Shown here: one piece after another, positions 10,126 through 20,820 of the stretch | Position numbering within the stretch: the stretch's first letter is position 1 | Layout: each line of letters opens with the position of its first letter | NCBI GenBank assembly: GCA_013054445.1 | Contig: JAAMPI010000494.1 | Span: forward strand, 1 to 35,017 | DNA length: 35,017 nt | Direction: 5' to 3' | Origin: Cudoniella acicularis | Taxonomy: Eukaryota; Ascomycota; Leotiomycetes; Helotiales; Helotiaceae | Translations under genes and position numbers: made by a program | The notes under the pieces: model-generated | Told to the model about the DNA's origin: nothing | The model's database searches: none | Seen by the model: only the letters and a program-made list of their open reading frames with translations

Positions 10126-12540
10126 TTACTCCGTGGCGTATCCATCAGAATCGTCTGATTCCTCTGACAGGCTATGGTCCGACTCAGTTTTCCCCACATC
10201 TTCCCTCAAACTAAACCCAAGTTGTAGTTCACTGTTCCGTGAACCACGCCATCTTGGTGAATCAATGACATCCACCTTGACTCTTTTGAGAATTGACTTA
10301 TCCAACACAGGACATGTCGTTTTGCTCGTTACCAAAATTTTACAAGCTCTGCTGAGACCGTCTGCTCCAATAATACTCTCATTCTCCTCGTCTTCTCCAG
10401 TACCAAGACCAGGAACCAGTGTTGCCAATCGGTCGATCAACTCACGTATATCACTAGCGTAATTGTGATAAGTGTCGATCAAATCAATGACGATCACGGG
10501 CGCTTTTGGCAACAATCTGATGATGTCCACGAACAAATCCCAGATGTTGTCAAACGTAATCGCTTCTGCGAGTCTCTCTTCAGTAAACACTACATCGTTT
10601 TCTTGATCTATGCTGTTTCGCGCAAACTTTTCTCTCCATTCCAGTGCTTGCAGAACTAAGCTCGTCATAATCGTAACGGTAGGCGTCTTGGAAGATCCAC
10701 TGCAAATATGCAATCCGCAAAAGTAATAGAGAACCGGAACACGTGCAAGCTGTACAGCAGATACGATATTTGCTGCCAGTGTAGATATCGGATTCATGAT
10801 GTTGCGTTGGACAATATATCCTCGTAGCCAGATCATTGACGGATCCACTGATGTGAGCCATTCTCTGATTTGACGAACAGGTTCTGGAGAAAGACTGATT
10901 TTGGTCAGGCTTGAATGCCATAGCTTGATCTTTGAGAGATCGCGACCAACGTCGATGCCTTCGAGATATTCCGAGAAAATTTCTTGGGCAGTTGGGAATA
11001 ATGAGGTTGGCGACAGCGGTGTCTCTGTGTCTGTCGTATGGATTTTATTCTTGCCAGATCCTTTTGAGTCTCCGGTATATGTTTAGCGTGAAGTCAATGG
11101 CGACGAAATTGGGGACCACACCTGAAGGACCTTGCTTGCCATGCGCGATCTGTTTAATTTTAGACCTGCCTTTAGAAATTCTGGAACTCGGTGAATTAGC
11201 TGGTTTAGATTTGACTACAGAATCGACTTCGCTTTGTTTTGCAATTAAAAATTGCACCGCAGTCCATATCATTGCCCGTTCTAGATTTTGAAATCAGTCT
11301 AGAACTCCAGTTGATTTAAATCAGACGTGTAAAGTAAATGTTCGACTTTACCAGCGGTAGCCCGTCTCTCTGCCTCCTGCGCTCTGATGTGTTGATCTCT
11401 ATTCTCGACCTTCTCGGATTTGGAAGCAATATCCTTTACTCTTTGGCAAAGCACTTTAATTGTTTCGAATTGATCGGATACTTTGGACCAGTATCCACCT
11501 TCTTGGAAACTAGAGAGAAATCGCCCTAACTCAGGTCAGCACCAGGGAGATAAAGTTAAAATAAATTGGTAGAGAATGACACAACTTACCAATTGGGCCT
11601 TCGTCCATGCACCACTTCATTGAGGCACATATAAATTTCATTACGTGACTATATAGGTTGACAACGGCGGTTGTCATCTCATTCGTGTCATACAATGCAT
11701 GCAAGTCTCTGATATTGGAAAGTTCGGAAGTGATTTGATCCAACGCTGTTGCGAAACCTTCTGCCATAGCATGGTAATTGGCAGACGCCTATTTCACGGA
11801 GACAACGTCAGCCAGAATCCAAGATACAACTTCACAACTGTTCATGGTCTGGCATGGACAAAGCAGCCTACACTTATCAACATAGCTAGTGCCCCATATA
11901 GTGTCGATGTGTACATATTATCGCTGGGTATCAAGTCAAATACCGCCTTGAAGTCGTTGATTTTGTTAGCAAATTGCATGAAAAGATTTCTGGCCCCTTC
12001 GAACTTCTTTGGCCGATCTTTCCATTCGCCCCAGGTTTTCTCAATCTCACGCACTACGCCACCAATATCTTTGACTTCTGGAGCAGTAACTTTTGCTATG
12101 AACTTTTCCTCGAAAGTTTTCTTCTTGGAAGAAGCAGGCCAGAAGTTTTTTTCTTGAACGATTTTTTCCTTTCATCTCCGAAACAAATTGGGCCATCATT
12201 GTTTCAGTAGCTTTCTTCATCTGTTCTGCAGGCGCAAATACCCTGCGCTTGTTTTAGCATTATTCCAAGGTCCACCTGAGATCCAATCCTACGTTAGGTC
12301 TCCACCGCCTTGATACAACTGTTTGCGCTCCTTCGTATTTTCATCCTCTTCATTGAAAATTCTAGAGAAAAGGTCTTTTGGCATCGTAATACGCACACCA
12401 GTATCCCCCTGCGTAGGCGACAGCAGCAGTTGAGAGCTCCCTGCCAATTGAAGCACCTGTGCGAACGACGGCCGACGAACAACCATGACTGGACTGACGA
12501 TCGAGATGTCCTCGCTCTTACTCGTATCTGGGGCAGCCAT
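10126..12540 (-). CDS. STAND/NLR-like protein (DUF7708-type N-domain, no P-loop), frameshifted
   Basis: Exons are 12293-12540, 11872-12242, 11590-11788, 11352-11525, 11122-11280 and 10126-11030. Introns are 50-91 nt and all phases agree, except that exon 2 holds one base too many, at a run of six A (T on the plus strand, 12162-12167). With that lesion ignored the protein is 684 residues. The N-terminal half resembles the helical DUF7708-type domain found in front of fungal NACHT/STAND proteins: a KFEGARNLFMQFANKINDF helix, then ASANYHAMAEGF and a segment resembling the family's LADLYAHV. The C-terminal half starts like the NTPase core (SVDPSMIWLRG), but the glycine-rich P-loop that should follow is missing. 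A Walker-B-like VIVIDLIDT remains. The acidic tail ends in Ser/Asp/Glu-rich residues. I infer a cytosolic signalling or incompatibility-type protein without ATPase activity. Confidence 0.72.
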
Positions 12541-12892
12541 TTTCACGAAAATGGTAGCAATATTTCGACTTTTTGACCTTGTTGGGAGGACTTTGAGTAA
12601 TATGAGGCTGGAATAGAAATCTCATATGCGTGGGGTTCAGTGGAGGGCTGGTTGCATGCTGCCGGGGGCAGAATCCCACCAATAGTAGTAATCTTACTAG
12701 GGCTGATAAAGCGATGAAACGAGAACAGTGGGACCAAAGGAGTGTTCATCAGCACGGCCTGGAAGTTCAATAGGGAGGCCAGGGGGGCTGGAACTTTACT
12801 ATTTCTAACGTAGAATATTTTCGATATGCTCACTTCGATTCAAGCTCTTCATAGCAACCTTTGTCAATTTGATCCCAAAGATGCCCTACTGT

Positions 12893-12952
12893 CCAATAGT
12901 AGGCGATCTTGACCACTAATTTCTTGCACCGAAGGAGAAGTGTATAAGGGCT
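12893..12952. repeat. Diverged direct repeat, copy A
   Basis: It begins CCAATAGTAGGCGAT and includes GACCACTA and CACCGAAGGAGA. Copy B at 13147-13213 has the same blocks in the same order with small indels. It may be an old duplication of a regulatory segment or a decayed element end. Confidence 0.45.
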
Positions 12953-13146
12953 GTCCTTTTAAAGGAGGCTTTTCACCTTCTCCAGGCTCCAACTAATCCT
13001 TCCCAGGTTTTGGATGCTTTACTAGTTGGTACCACACCTTTTATGTTGAGGCTGAGGCTGAGATGGGCACCTGATAGCTTCTGCATTTGAGTTGCATTTG
13101 CCCGCGGAGAGGCTGAAGAATCCTTGATATATCGACTGGTATTAGA

Positions 13147-13213
13147 CCAATCAATACTAGGCGATGCTAACCACTACAATTGCTCTCACCGAAGGAGATA
13201 TGCATGAGGTAGG
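13147..13213. repeat. Diverged direct repeat, copy B
   Basis: It begins CCAATCAATACTAGGCGAT and includes AACCACTA and CACCGAAGGAGA, matching copy A at 12893 block by block. It lies about 250 bases upstream of the AAA ATPase start codon. Confidence 0.45.
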
Positions 13214-13458
13214 GTTATGTTTCGGAATAAAACAAAGTAGTGTTCTCACCCGCCCCCCGCGAGTCGCTAACCCTCTTGGGCTCTGGACACCCCAGTAATT
13301 CCACAATTTTTGACATTTCGCTCGGACCCAGCCAATGCATTCGTACCACAAATCCCGCAACAGCCGCACACTTTTGGCCCCCAAAGCCTTGTCATCCTTC
13401 TCATACCCAAGACAAAAATGGATCTCCCCCCTTCATCCCCAGCTCAATTTGCTCAGAT

Positions 13459-16400
13459 ATGTCTGCTACTCTGGAAGAGACAGCGCAAACATTATCCATT
13501 GCAATGAACTCCGATTCAGAGAATCAAAGTTCCCTCGGGGACACATCAAACCCAACACCTCAAACTGAGCTCTCAAACACCGGCCCCCAGGCTGGGAGCT
13601 TGAACGGCAATCATGTCGACAAGGCTGCGGGATCCGACGAAGAAACCCAAGTTCACGGAACGACCGAAAAGGATGAGAAGTTCGACCAAGTGTTCGCCGA
13701 ACACATCCGAATGTATGGCCGCGAAAAAGTTCAAGATGTGCTTTCCAACCTCCTTTCAGATGCTAAACTACCATCTCCCGTGAAGAGCTCCGCTGGCTTA
13801 GAACCGAAAGAAAATCTCACTGAATCCAACCTCCCAAAAGAGATGGACCCTACCCTCCTGGAAGATGGCTTGAAAGATTTGAAGACTCTGGCGAATATGG
13901 ACCATATAGTAGCGGGGACCTGCCAATGTAGACTTTGCATTGAAAGTCGCCTGAACCGGGATCAAGAGAGTCTTTTCGAAACGGTGAGTTCATCCAATCA
14001 TACGATATATTTGATTCTCATGTTTTTGTAGATCAGTAGCTCTAGGTCCCAATACCTATGGACGCTCGAGAGATCCTTGCAGAAACTTCACAGCAAATAC
14101 AAAACTGAAATGGAAGAGGAAGAAGAAAAGCAAAAAGGTTCTAATGGTACCGGCAAATCCGGAACTAATGAGAAAGGGTCTAAAGGTGAAAAGGCCGATG
14201 ACCAAGAGAACAACTTGATTTCAGAAATAGCCCGAATGACAGCCTACGAAGATGAGGATGGAGATTTTCTGGAGGCTCTGCTTGAAACAGAAAAGCCCAA
14301 AACGGAGAAGACTGCTAAGACAGATCTGTATGCGATTGAAATCTCAAGGCCAGTCAGACGATCTTTGAAGAACGGACGGTATCACTACACGCCAGTGCCG
14401 GCAGGAACCTTGGCCATGACAATCAATTCTTCTCATTTGGTTGAGGCCTTGCGAAAGGTAGCTCCTTACCACCCCCCTGGATTCCTTGAGCGCAATATCT
14501 TCCAGATCCAGGAGCCGTTCGACTTTGTTGTGCAGCACATGAGCCGTCTTGAAGAATACTCTACGAAGGAAGAGGAAAGCGAAATCCTGAAAGCCCACTA
14601 TAAATTGCTCAAAAGTGTCGTCCAAGATACTTATGGCGAGGTGCTTGAAGCAGAAGAGGCTCTTCGGTCGCAGAATCCCCCTCGCTGTTCATTCAAGATG
14701 CTATGGCTTCTCTTTGAGAGAGGCGAGGATGTCATCTCTAAAACCCAAGATGAATATCGTGCCTTCGTGGTCTCGGATACTTCTGACCCAAAACGCCACG
14801 GACGGGACAAGCAAAGTGCATTTCTGGTGCACTGCTGGTATATGGATTTCGATGGCAAAGAGTTTGGAAGGGTACAAAAGAAAGAGGAGTCCTCTTTTAA
14901 CATCTTCCCTTTCCAGGGAACGAAAGAAATCACCTCTTTGCCGATCTACCCTAAGAAGTATCATACAGCCAGCGTGAACGGGCATTCTTTGGACGAATAC
15001 TTGATCGAAAGAGGCGAAAAGATTTGGAAGCTTCGGTCGCCAGCCCAAAGAGTATACAAGGGTCAAACACTTGATTATGGCAAACGATACATCGATAGCA
15101 GAGTGATGATTGATTATCAGACATATACCCGATTAAATCCGCATTCCATCGTTCTTGGCGAATTGGAAGTTGTGGATTCTATCGTCCAGAACAAGCCGAT
15201 TAACGGCTGCAATTGCATGCAATGCCTCCAATCGAAGGACGACGGTGCTCAGAGCCATTTGGCAATCTTTGAGAAGTACGATCATATTTCAGCAGATGTC
15301 GAGTCTCTTACACCACATCAACTCAAGCTGCTCACCAATCGTGTCCCCGGATTTTATCTTCAAGATCATAAGTGGGGTAAGCTCTCTTTCCTTAGAAAAA
15401 TACATACATTTACTGATATCGGCGTGCTCAGTGATGCTTGATATCGCAAACATTAACGAATATACGCCAAGCGAACTCGGATTCAGACAATTGGTGCTCC
15501 CGCCTGGACATACAGATGTAATTGAGGCTCTCATTAAGACTCGGAAGACCCCCGGTAAAGGAGTCTCTGGTCCTAGAAGGGAAACCTTTACCGCCGATAT
15601 CGTCGAAGGAAAAGGAAAAGGTCTCATCATTTTGCTGCATGGGGCGCCTGGAGTGGGCAAAACCTCAACCGCAGGTATGTATTTTGACTCCTTGCGCTTC
15701 CTCTTCCTGTCACAGCACTAAATCATTACAACAATAGAGTGTGTTGCTGAAATGACGAACCTGCCATTGTTTCCGATTACATGTGGTGATATTGGTACCA
15801 ACGCATCAGAGGTCGAGGATAAATTGAAAGGACATTTCGAGCTGGCTCAATTATGGAATGCTGTATTACTTCTCGACGAAGCAGATGTTTTTCTACAGGC
15901 CCGAGAAATAGACGGCTCGAGTCTGCAACGCAACAGCCTTGTATCTGGTACATTACTCACACTACCCTCGACCTCCCAGTGTGGGCAACGCACATGCTGA
16001 CAAACAAATGCTAGTGTTTCTTCGGATACTTGAATATTACGAAGGAATTCTCTTCCTCACGACAAATCGCGTTGGGGATTTCGATGAGGCCTTCAAGTCT
16101 CGCATCCATGTAATCCTGCACTATCCCCAACTCAACAGCGAAGCCATGTCCCAAATCTGGAAGAACCTCATAGATAATATGGAACTTCTGCGGCCGGATA
16201 TCCAGTTGAGCCCCTCAGCTCAGACCTACATCCTTGAGAACAAGGAGGCGAAGAACACGAAATGGAACGGCCGACAGATTCGCAATGCATTCCAGACCGC
16301 AGTTGCGCTTGCCGAGTATGAGCAAAACCCGGATGGGAAGAAGGAGAAGTTTACGGTGTCACAGAAGCATTTCAAGAAAGTAGTGGAGCTAAGTCGGAAG

Positions 16401-16574
16401 TTTGAGGAGTATATTGTTAAGGCTAAAGGGGCGAAAGATTCAGATATCGTAGAGTCTCAACGCATCCGTGCTCCGGAAAGTGACGAGGAAGAGGACGAGG
16501 ATGAGGAAGAGGAAGAGGAGAAGCCGAGGAAAAAACAAACAAAAAAGAAACCGAAGAGGAGCCAGGACGATTAA
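13459..16574 (+). CDS. AAA-family ATPase with DUF7025-type N-domain, 960 aa
   Basis: Exons are 13459-13983, 14032-15376, 15432-15674, 15738-15947 and 16015-16574, all GT..AG with matching phases, ending in TAA. I chose the ATG at 13459 because it is the first in-frame ATG; a second candidate is at 13504. Residues 1-120 are acidic and disordered, followed by a charged coiled-coil-like stretch (about 190-235). The middle is a DUF7025-like domain (LLFERGED, then IYPKKYH). The C-terminal AAA module has Walker A GAPGVGKT (694-701), Walker B LLLDEAD (748-754), the NRVGDFDEAFKSRI sensor/arginine-finger region and a lid with WNGRQIRNAF. The tail is an acidic run followed by a Lys/Arg-rich run, which could be a nuclear signal. 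Such proteins are common and multicopy in filamentous fungi. Their substrates are unknown and remodelling of proteins or nucleic acids is inferred. Confidence 0.93.
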
Positions 16575-17675
16575 GAGCTGGCGGAGACGTTGTCATCATT
16601 GATTGCAAACAATTATACCATGGATCTTTAATCGTTACGCAGAGACGGGTTCACCCGTAGGTACTTGAATGTACCAAACACAAGGATCACGTAGTTAAAG
16701 GTTTTCGGTTACAGATCAAGGCATTATTTGAAGAATATGCAACACGAAATTTCCTCTCTAGGTAGTTTTGTGAATCGCACTTTAGAAACTATATAGAGGT
16801 ATACCGTTCGGGGTCATCTGACTCTCAATGTATCACGCGCGACGTAGTATTTATACGTCAATATATGCTTGTATCTATTCTATTTGCACACTCTATTCAA
16901 TTTATGTCAGAAATCTCTCCCCTTTTGATTGACCTCGCCACCCACAGTTCCCTCCCCCTTTACCCTCGGTTATATGCACGGGTCACATGGCGCTCATTGC
17001 CCCACCATATCAACCATACCTCCATTTCAATTAATTATCGTATAATCGATCAATCTCCGATGCATATAGCATGACAAGAGCTGTTTGCAGAACAGTGTCC
17101 TTAGCCGTCCGCGGTAGCGGCTTATTCGGGTCCGAAAACAGCACACGCTGTTTGCTAAGCTTGACGACATCTGCGCACTGATTGTTCGCCCTTTCAAGAA
17201 AATGAATTGGTAGCGGGGTGATTATTGCGTGAGAGATTTCCGGGTAATTTAAAAGACCAATGAAAAGTTCAAGAAGAAAGGGAAGAAAATGGAACGGAAG
17301 GGCGGGATAATGTTGATTACTGTACTTCCTCTTGCTAGAATGTTGTTCGTAAAGAGTGACTAGTTTGCTGCTCTTACACGGCGTAGTCCCGGTTTTCGCA
17401 TAGACAGCAAATAGACGTCTCACAAGTACTACTGGGTAATAAGAGGTTATTTACGTAGGTCAGCCGATTGGGATCGTTCCGCGGGACGACACATGACAAG
17501 GAAAATAGGATAATGGCAGGAAACCAACTGTTGACCAAGAAAAGAGTTTCATCGAGATTAAGACGAGACAAATGACAAATGAACTTGCCATTAAATAATT
17601 TAGATAACAACACATCGCACATTTCTGTTCCTCTATCCCATGACCACCTACTTCCTCAACCTCTGATTAATTACT
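16575..17675. other. Long AT-rich intergenic stretch between convergent genes
   Basis: About 1.1 kb with no gene I can support. Open frames on the reverse strand (for example 17031-17423) lack signal, domain or splice logic. I see no RNA gene and no clear repeat. Confidence 0.55.
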
Positions 17676-18598
17676 CTATTTGGCGTAGCCGAAAAAGTAA
17701 TCTCTAACAGCGTCCATCTCAGGAAAGGGAGAATCAACCGGCATCTCAATCGTATTGGTGTTTGTCCGTAGTCCGAGTGTAGAATGCACAGCGCGTATTT
17801 CCACAATTGGCAGATCTCCAAGTTCCGGTTTAAGCTCGCGGGTGTCAGAATTGGGGAGTTTGTGGAAAACAATATTTATGCGCTTTCGTCTCCAAAGAAT
17901 TATGCAGCCAAATTCAAGGGCGAAAACAACAAGGATTGAAATGACGATGTTTGAAATGACGATGCTTGAAATGACGATGCTTGAAATGACGATGCTTGAA
18001 ATGACGCCGGATGAAAGATTAGATCCAAACCTTTGATTTTGACTTGTGTTATTTCCTGAAGTGGGCCCTGGAGCTGAAGAGCTATAAGTGTTTGGACTAG
18101 TGAAGTTGGCTGACAACCCGTTCGCAGAGGACGAATTCGATAGCGAGTCGGAGAAGAGACTCGGGTCAACGACGTTCTCTCTAGTGGTCCGGCCGCGGCC
18201 ATCATTGATGAGTATCTGTTGCTTGGAGCAAAAGGCTTGTTGGGCTTCACGTTGATATAGATTTCCTGGCAGGTAATGGAATTCCCCGAAGCTGCTTGGC
18301 CATTTAATATTTGAGAGATTGATCATGAGACTCGTTGATATGAGCTACAAGCACTGAATGCACCATAAACTCCTGTAGTGATATTCGTGAACAACCCTAC
18401 ACAACTAGAGGCATTTCTAGCACACATATGGCTCCGCAGAAGAGTTATGTTATTGACCAACGCACTTGAGGCCACAGAACAAATCACACTATTCATCATA
18501 CAACCACAAAGACTTTCATCCGGACTCCGGGGAAGGTTGTCTCGTCCACAAATCTGTGACACCAAGGCAGAGCCTAGATTTGAAATCCCGTGATCGGC
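17676..18598 (-). pseudogene. Decayed X8-domain, single-TM cell-surface protein
   Basis: The upstream part (18326-18598) reads as an X8 (Gas1/Gel-type cysteine) domain: LCGCMMNSVICSV, a spaced HMCARN, CVGLFTNITTGVYGAFSAC, then SYQRVS. The family usually has SW next, but here the codon is TGA. The downstream frame (17676-18326) is shifted and encodes a Ser/Asn-rich stalk, a hydrophobic membrane segment built on a 15-bp tandem repeat, an arginine-rich stop-transfer (LWRRKRIN) and a cytoplasmic tail of about 70 residues. No start codon, signal peptide or GH72 catalytic domain lies upstream. I could not find a phase-correct intron joining the two frames at good splice sites. Truncation plus a nonsense codon and frame change suggest a pseudogene. 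An unusual intron from the GTCTCA near 18329 is the alternative. Confidence 0.5.
17936..18010. repeat. 15-bp tandem repeat, five units, in membrane segment
   Basis: Unit TTGAAATGACGATGC, four near-perfect copies (17936-17995) and a fifth divergent one. Read on the reverse strand it is in frame and encodes repeated Ser-Ile-Val-Ile-Ser, the start of the transmembrane helix. Being 15 bp, gain or loss of a unit keeps the frame and changes helix length by five residues. Confidence 0.8.
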
Positions 18599-19011
18599 TC
18601 AGAGTCCTTTCTGCTAAACTCGTTCGATAATGGAGAAGTAAGGATGACTAACAAAACACTTAAATACAACAAAAAATCTATATTAGAATAAGAGTATTTA
18701 GGCCCTAAACAGTTTCAAAGTAAAAAAGTCACAAGAAAGCATTAAACCACTAGTGCCGCAGTATTCTTTACTCTTTTTAGTTTTTGTTGCTAATGTCAGT
18801 AGTGCAGTATATTTTATACTCCACTACAGCGAATACTTCCCAGGACCGACCTGAGAGGTGGCTCGTTAGACGTAATGTTACAAAAACGGATATAGAGCAA
18901 GATAGCTAAGTCTGTATTCTATGCCTTCAGCTTAGGTCCTAGAGCTTATATTGGGAAAGGTATGGAGGCCAAAACGGGAAAAAAATATAAAAGCATAGAA
19001 CCCCCATCTAC
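18599..19011. other. AT-rich intergenic
   Basis: No supported gene. It contains at 18682-18696 the same 15-base word (ATTAGAATAAGAGTA) as 200-214, possibly a dispersed repeat fragment. The right end is the 3' flank of the dehydratase gene. Confidence 0.5.
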
Positions 19012-20394
19012 TCACCACTCCCTAACCTCACCCCCCGGTCCAAAAAACCCCGGACTAACCCAAGCCTCCGCACCCCTCGACAACCTCCTCACCACTTCCT
19101 CATCAACCTCAATCCCCAACCCATTTCCCCTCCAACAAATCCAATATACCCATCTGTGACGTTCAAAATCTCCGGATTCGATAAGATAACTATGTAAATC
19201 GCTCCCACTCCCCAAATTATAATGAATCCCCACTCCCATCTCCTGAATAGTAAAATTAGCAGAAACAGCATCAACCTGCACACAAGCCGCCAGCGCAATA
19301 GGTCCCAAAGGACAATGCGGCGCAAACCCTACATCATACGTTTCCGCCATGTTAGCTATTCTCCTTAACTCAGAGATACCGCCGCAATGACAGACGTCTG
19401 GTTGGATGATGTCGACGGAGCCGGCTTCGAGGTAGGGGCGGAAGTCCCAGCGGGAATAGAGACGCTCGCCGAGCGCGATAGGAATGCTAGTTTGTTGGGA
19501 GAGAAGGTTGATGGAGGTGATGTTCTCAGATAATAGCGGTTCTTCGATGAACAGAGGATGGTGTGGTGCTAATGCTGCGGCGAGCTGTTTGGCCATCGGT
19601 TTGTGCACGCGGCCGTGGAAGTCGATGCCTGCGTCCATTCCGAGCGCTTTTACGGCTTTAAGTCTTTCCACGCAAGAATCGAGTGCGGATGGTGAATCAA
19701 GCCATCCTAAATCTTCCGTGGCATTCATTTTCACTGCCGTAAATCCTTGCTCCTTTCGAGCTTTTCTATTCAGTGATAATCTGATCAGCGAGTCATCGTT
19801 TCCTTTCGTCTTGTAATTAGAAGGAGGGGATTTAACTTACGCCTGCACTTCCACATCTGAAGGTCTATCGCCTCCAATCCAAGCATACACTTTTATCTTA
19901 TCTCGCAGTTTCCCCCCAAGAAGCTGATAGATAGGAACACCTAAACGTCTTGCTAAAAACAAATCCAAATGTCAGAAAGAACCCTTCCTCTAATTTCCAA
20001 CCACAATAAAATACATATATATACCTTTCAGATCCCAAAGCGCGATATCAATCCCCGCCAAAGCGCTCATGAAAACTGGTCCACCTCGATAAAACCCCGC
20101 CCGCCAGCTCATCTGCCAGATATGCTCAATGTCACTAAATGCCCATTATCAGCATGAACACAATCCATCCCCCGTCTCAAAACCTTACTTAACAACATTT
20201 CAATAAGGAAACACTCACTCAGCCTCCACCCCAACATACCGCTCAACATAAGCATCTAAACAACCCTCCACAGCTTGAGTGTGCCCCTCAAGTGACGCTT
20301 CACCCCACCCTACTTTTCCCTCGGCATCGGTGATTTTCACGAAGAGCCAGCGGGGTGGAACACGAAAATATTCGATTTTGGAGATCTTGGCCAT
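19012..20394 (-). CDS. D-galactonate dehydratase (enolase superfamily), 383 aa
   Basis: Exons are 20219-20394, 20025-20134, 19841-19952 and 19012-19765, phases 2, 1, 2, all GT..AG. It resembles bacterial DgoD along nearly its whole length and has almost the same size (383 residues). It should convert D-galactonate to 2-keto-3-deoxygalactonate in the cytosol. The family motifs are present: [14 protein letters not shown], then [10 protein letters not shown]. Metal ligands are Asp181, Glu207 (IEEP) and Glu233 (GER). The catalytic bases are His183 (DFHGR) and His283 ([10 protein letters not shown]). The C-terminal 60 residues contain a segment (about 19121-19179) that matches the family only in another frame, so a +1 and a -1 shift seem to cancel out there. 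The active site lies upstream of it. No other galactonate-pathway gene is nearby. Confidence 0.9.
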
Positions 20395-20820
20395 TGTGAG
20401 CTGTGCGGTTGTATATCAAGAAAATATTTTGCGATGGGTAAATAATCTGAATGAGGTCAGAGGTAGTTGAGACAGTGTTATACCTGACGGATAATCGCCT
20501 CGGGATGAAATGTACCGACCCGGGAGAGCTAACACTTGTCTAGATCCTTATTTGACGGAAACATCGACAAGGTTAGCATAAGGTTTATATATCTTAAATT
20601 TAAATATATTTTTCTTTTCTTCTTTATTTATATATTTCGTTGTATCTACTACTAAAGAACAAGAATAACCGAGCCGGGTATCTTGACCTATAGCATTCCC
20701 AAAACACCTGATCGCGAAATACGAGAACACCACCACAGTGCAACGCAGCTAAATAATATTGAAACCCTCACTTTTGCCATGCTCAATCCCTGTCCAAGTC
20801 TCTCAGCCAACTTTCAGCTC
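20395..20820. other. Intergenic
   Basis: Promoter of the dehydratase gene and 3' flank of the Ataxin-10-like gene. There is a strongly AT-rich patch at 20575-20645. No gene seen. Confidence 0.6.

Larger units (their letters stand above)
12541..13458. other. Intergenic between divergent genes
   Basis: Shared upstream region of the STAND-like gene (left) and the AAA ATPase gene (right). No gene is supported. It carries two diverged copies of a direct repeat of about 60 bases (listed separately). The final 200 bases are C-rich leader-like sequence. Confidence 0.55.

Noticed and set aside
12150..12180. A tiny intron to explain the STAND-like frameshift
   Set aside because: No GT..AG pair of workable length (at least 40 nt) restores the frame; a one-base change in the homopolymer run is simpler.
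12543..12833. Reverse-strand frame just upstream of the STAND-like start
   Set aside because: It begins at a non-ATG or weak start, has no family resemblance, and could not be spliced in phase to the gene.
17031..17423. 130-codon reverse-strand frame
   Set aside because: The translation is low in protein-like pattern, lacks domains or signal peptide, and the spacer is AT-rich where chance frames occur.
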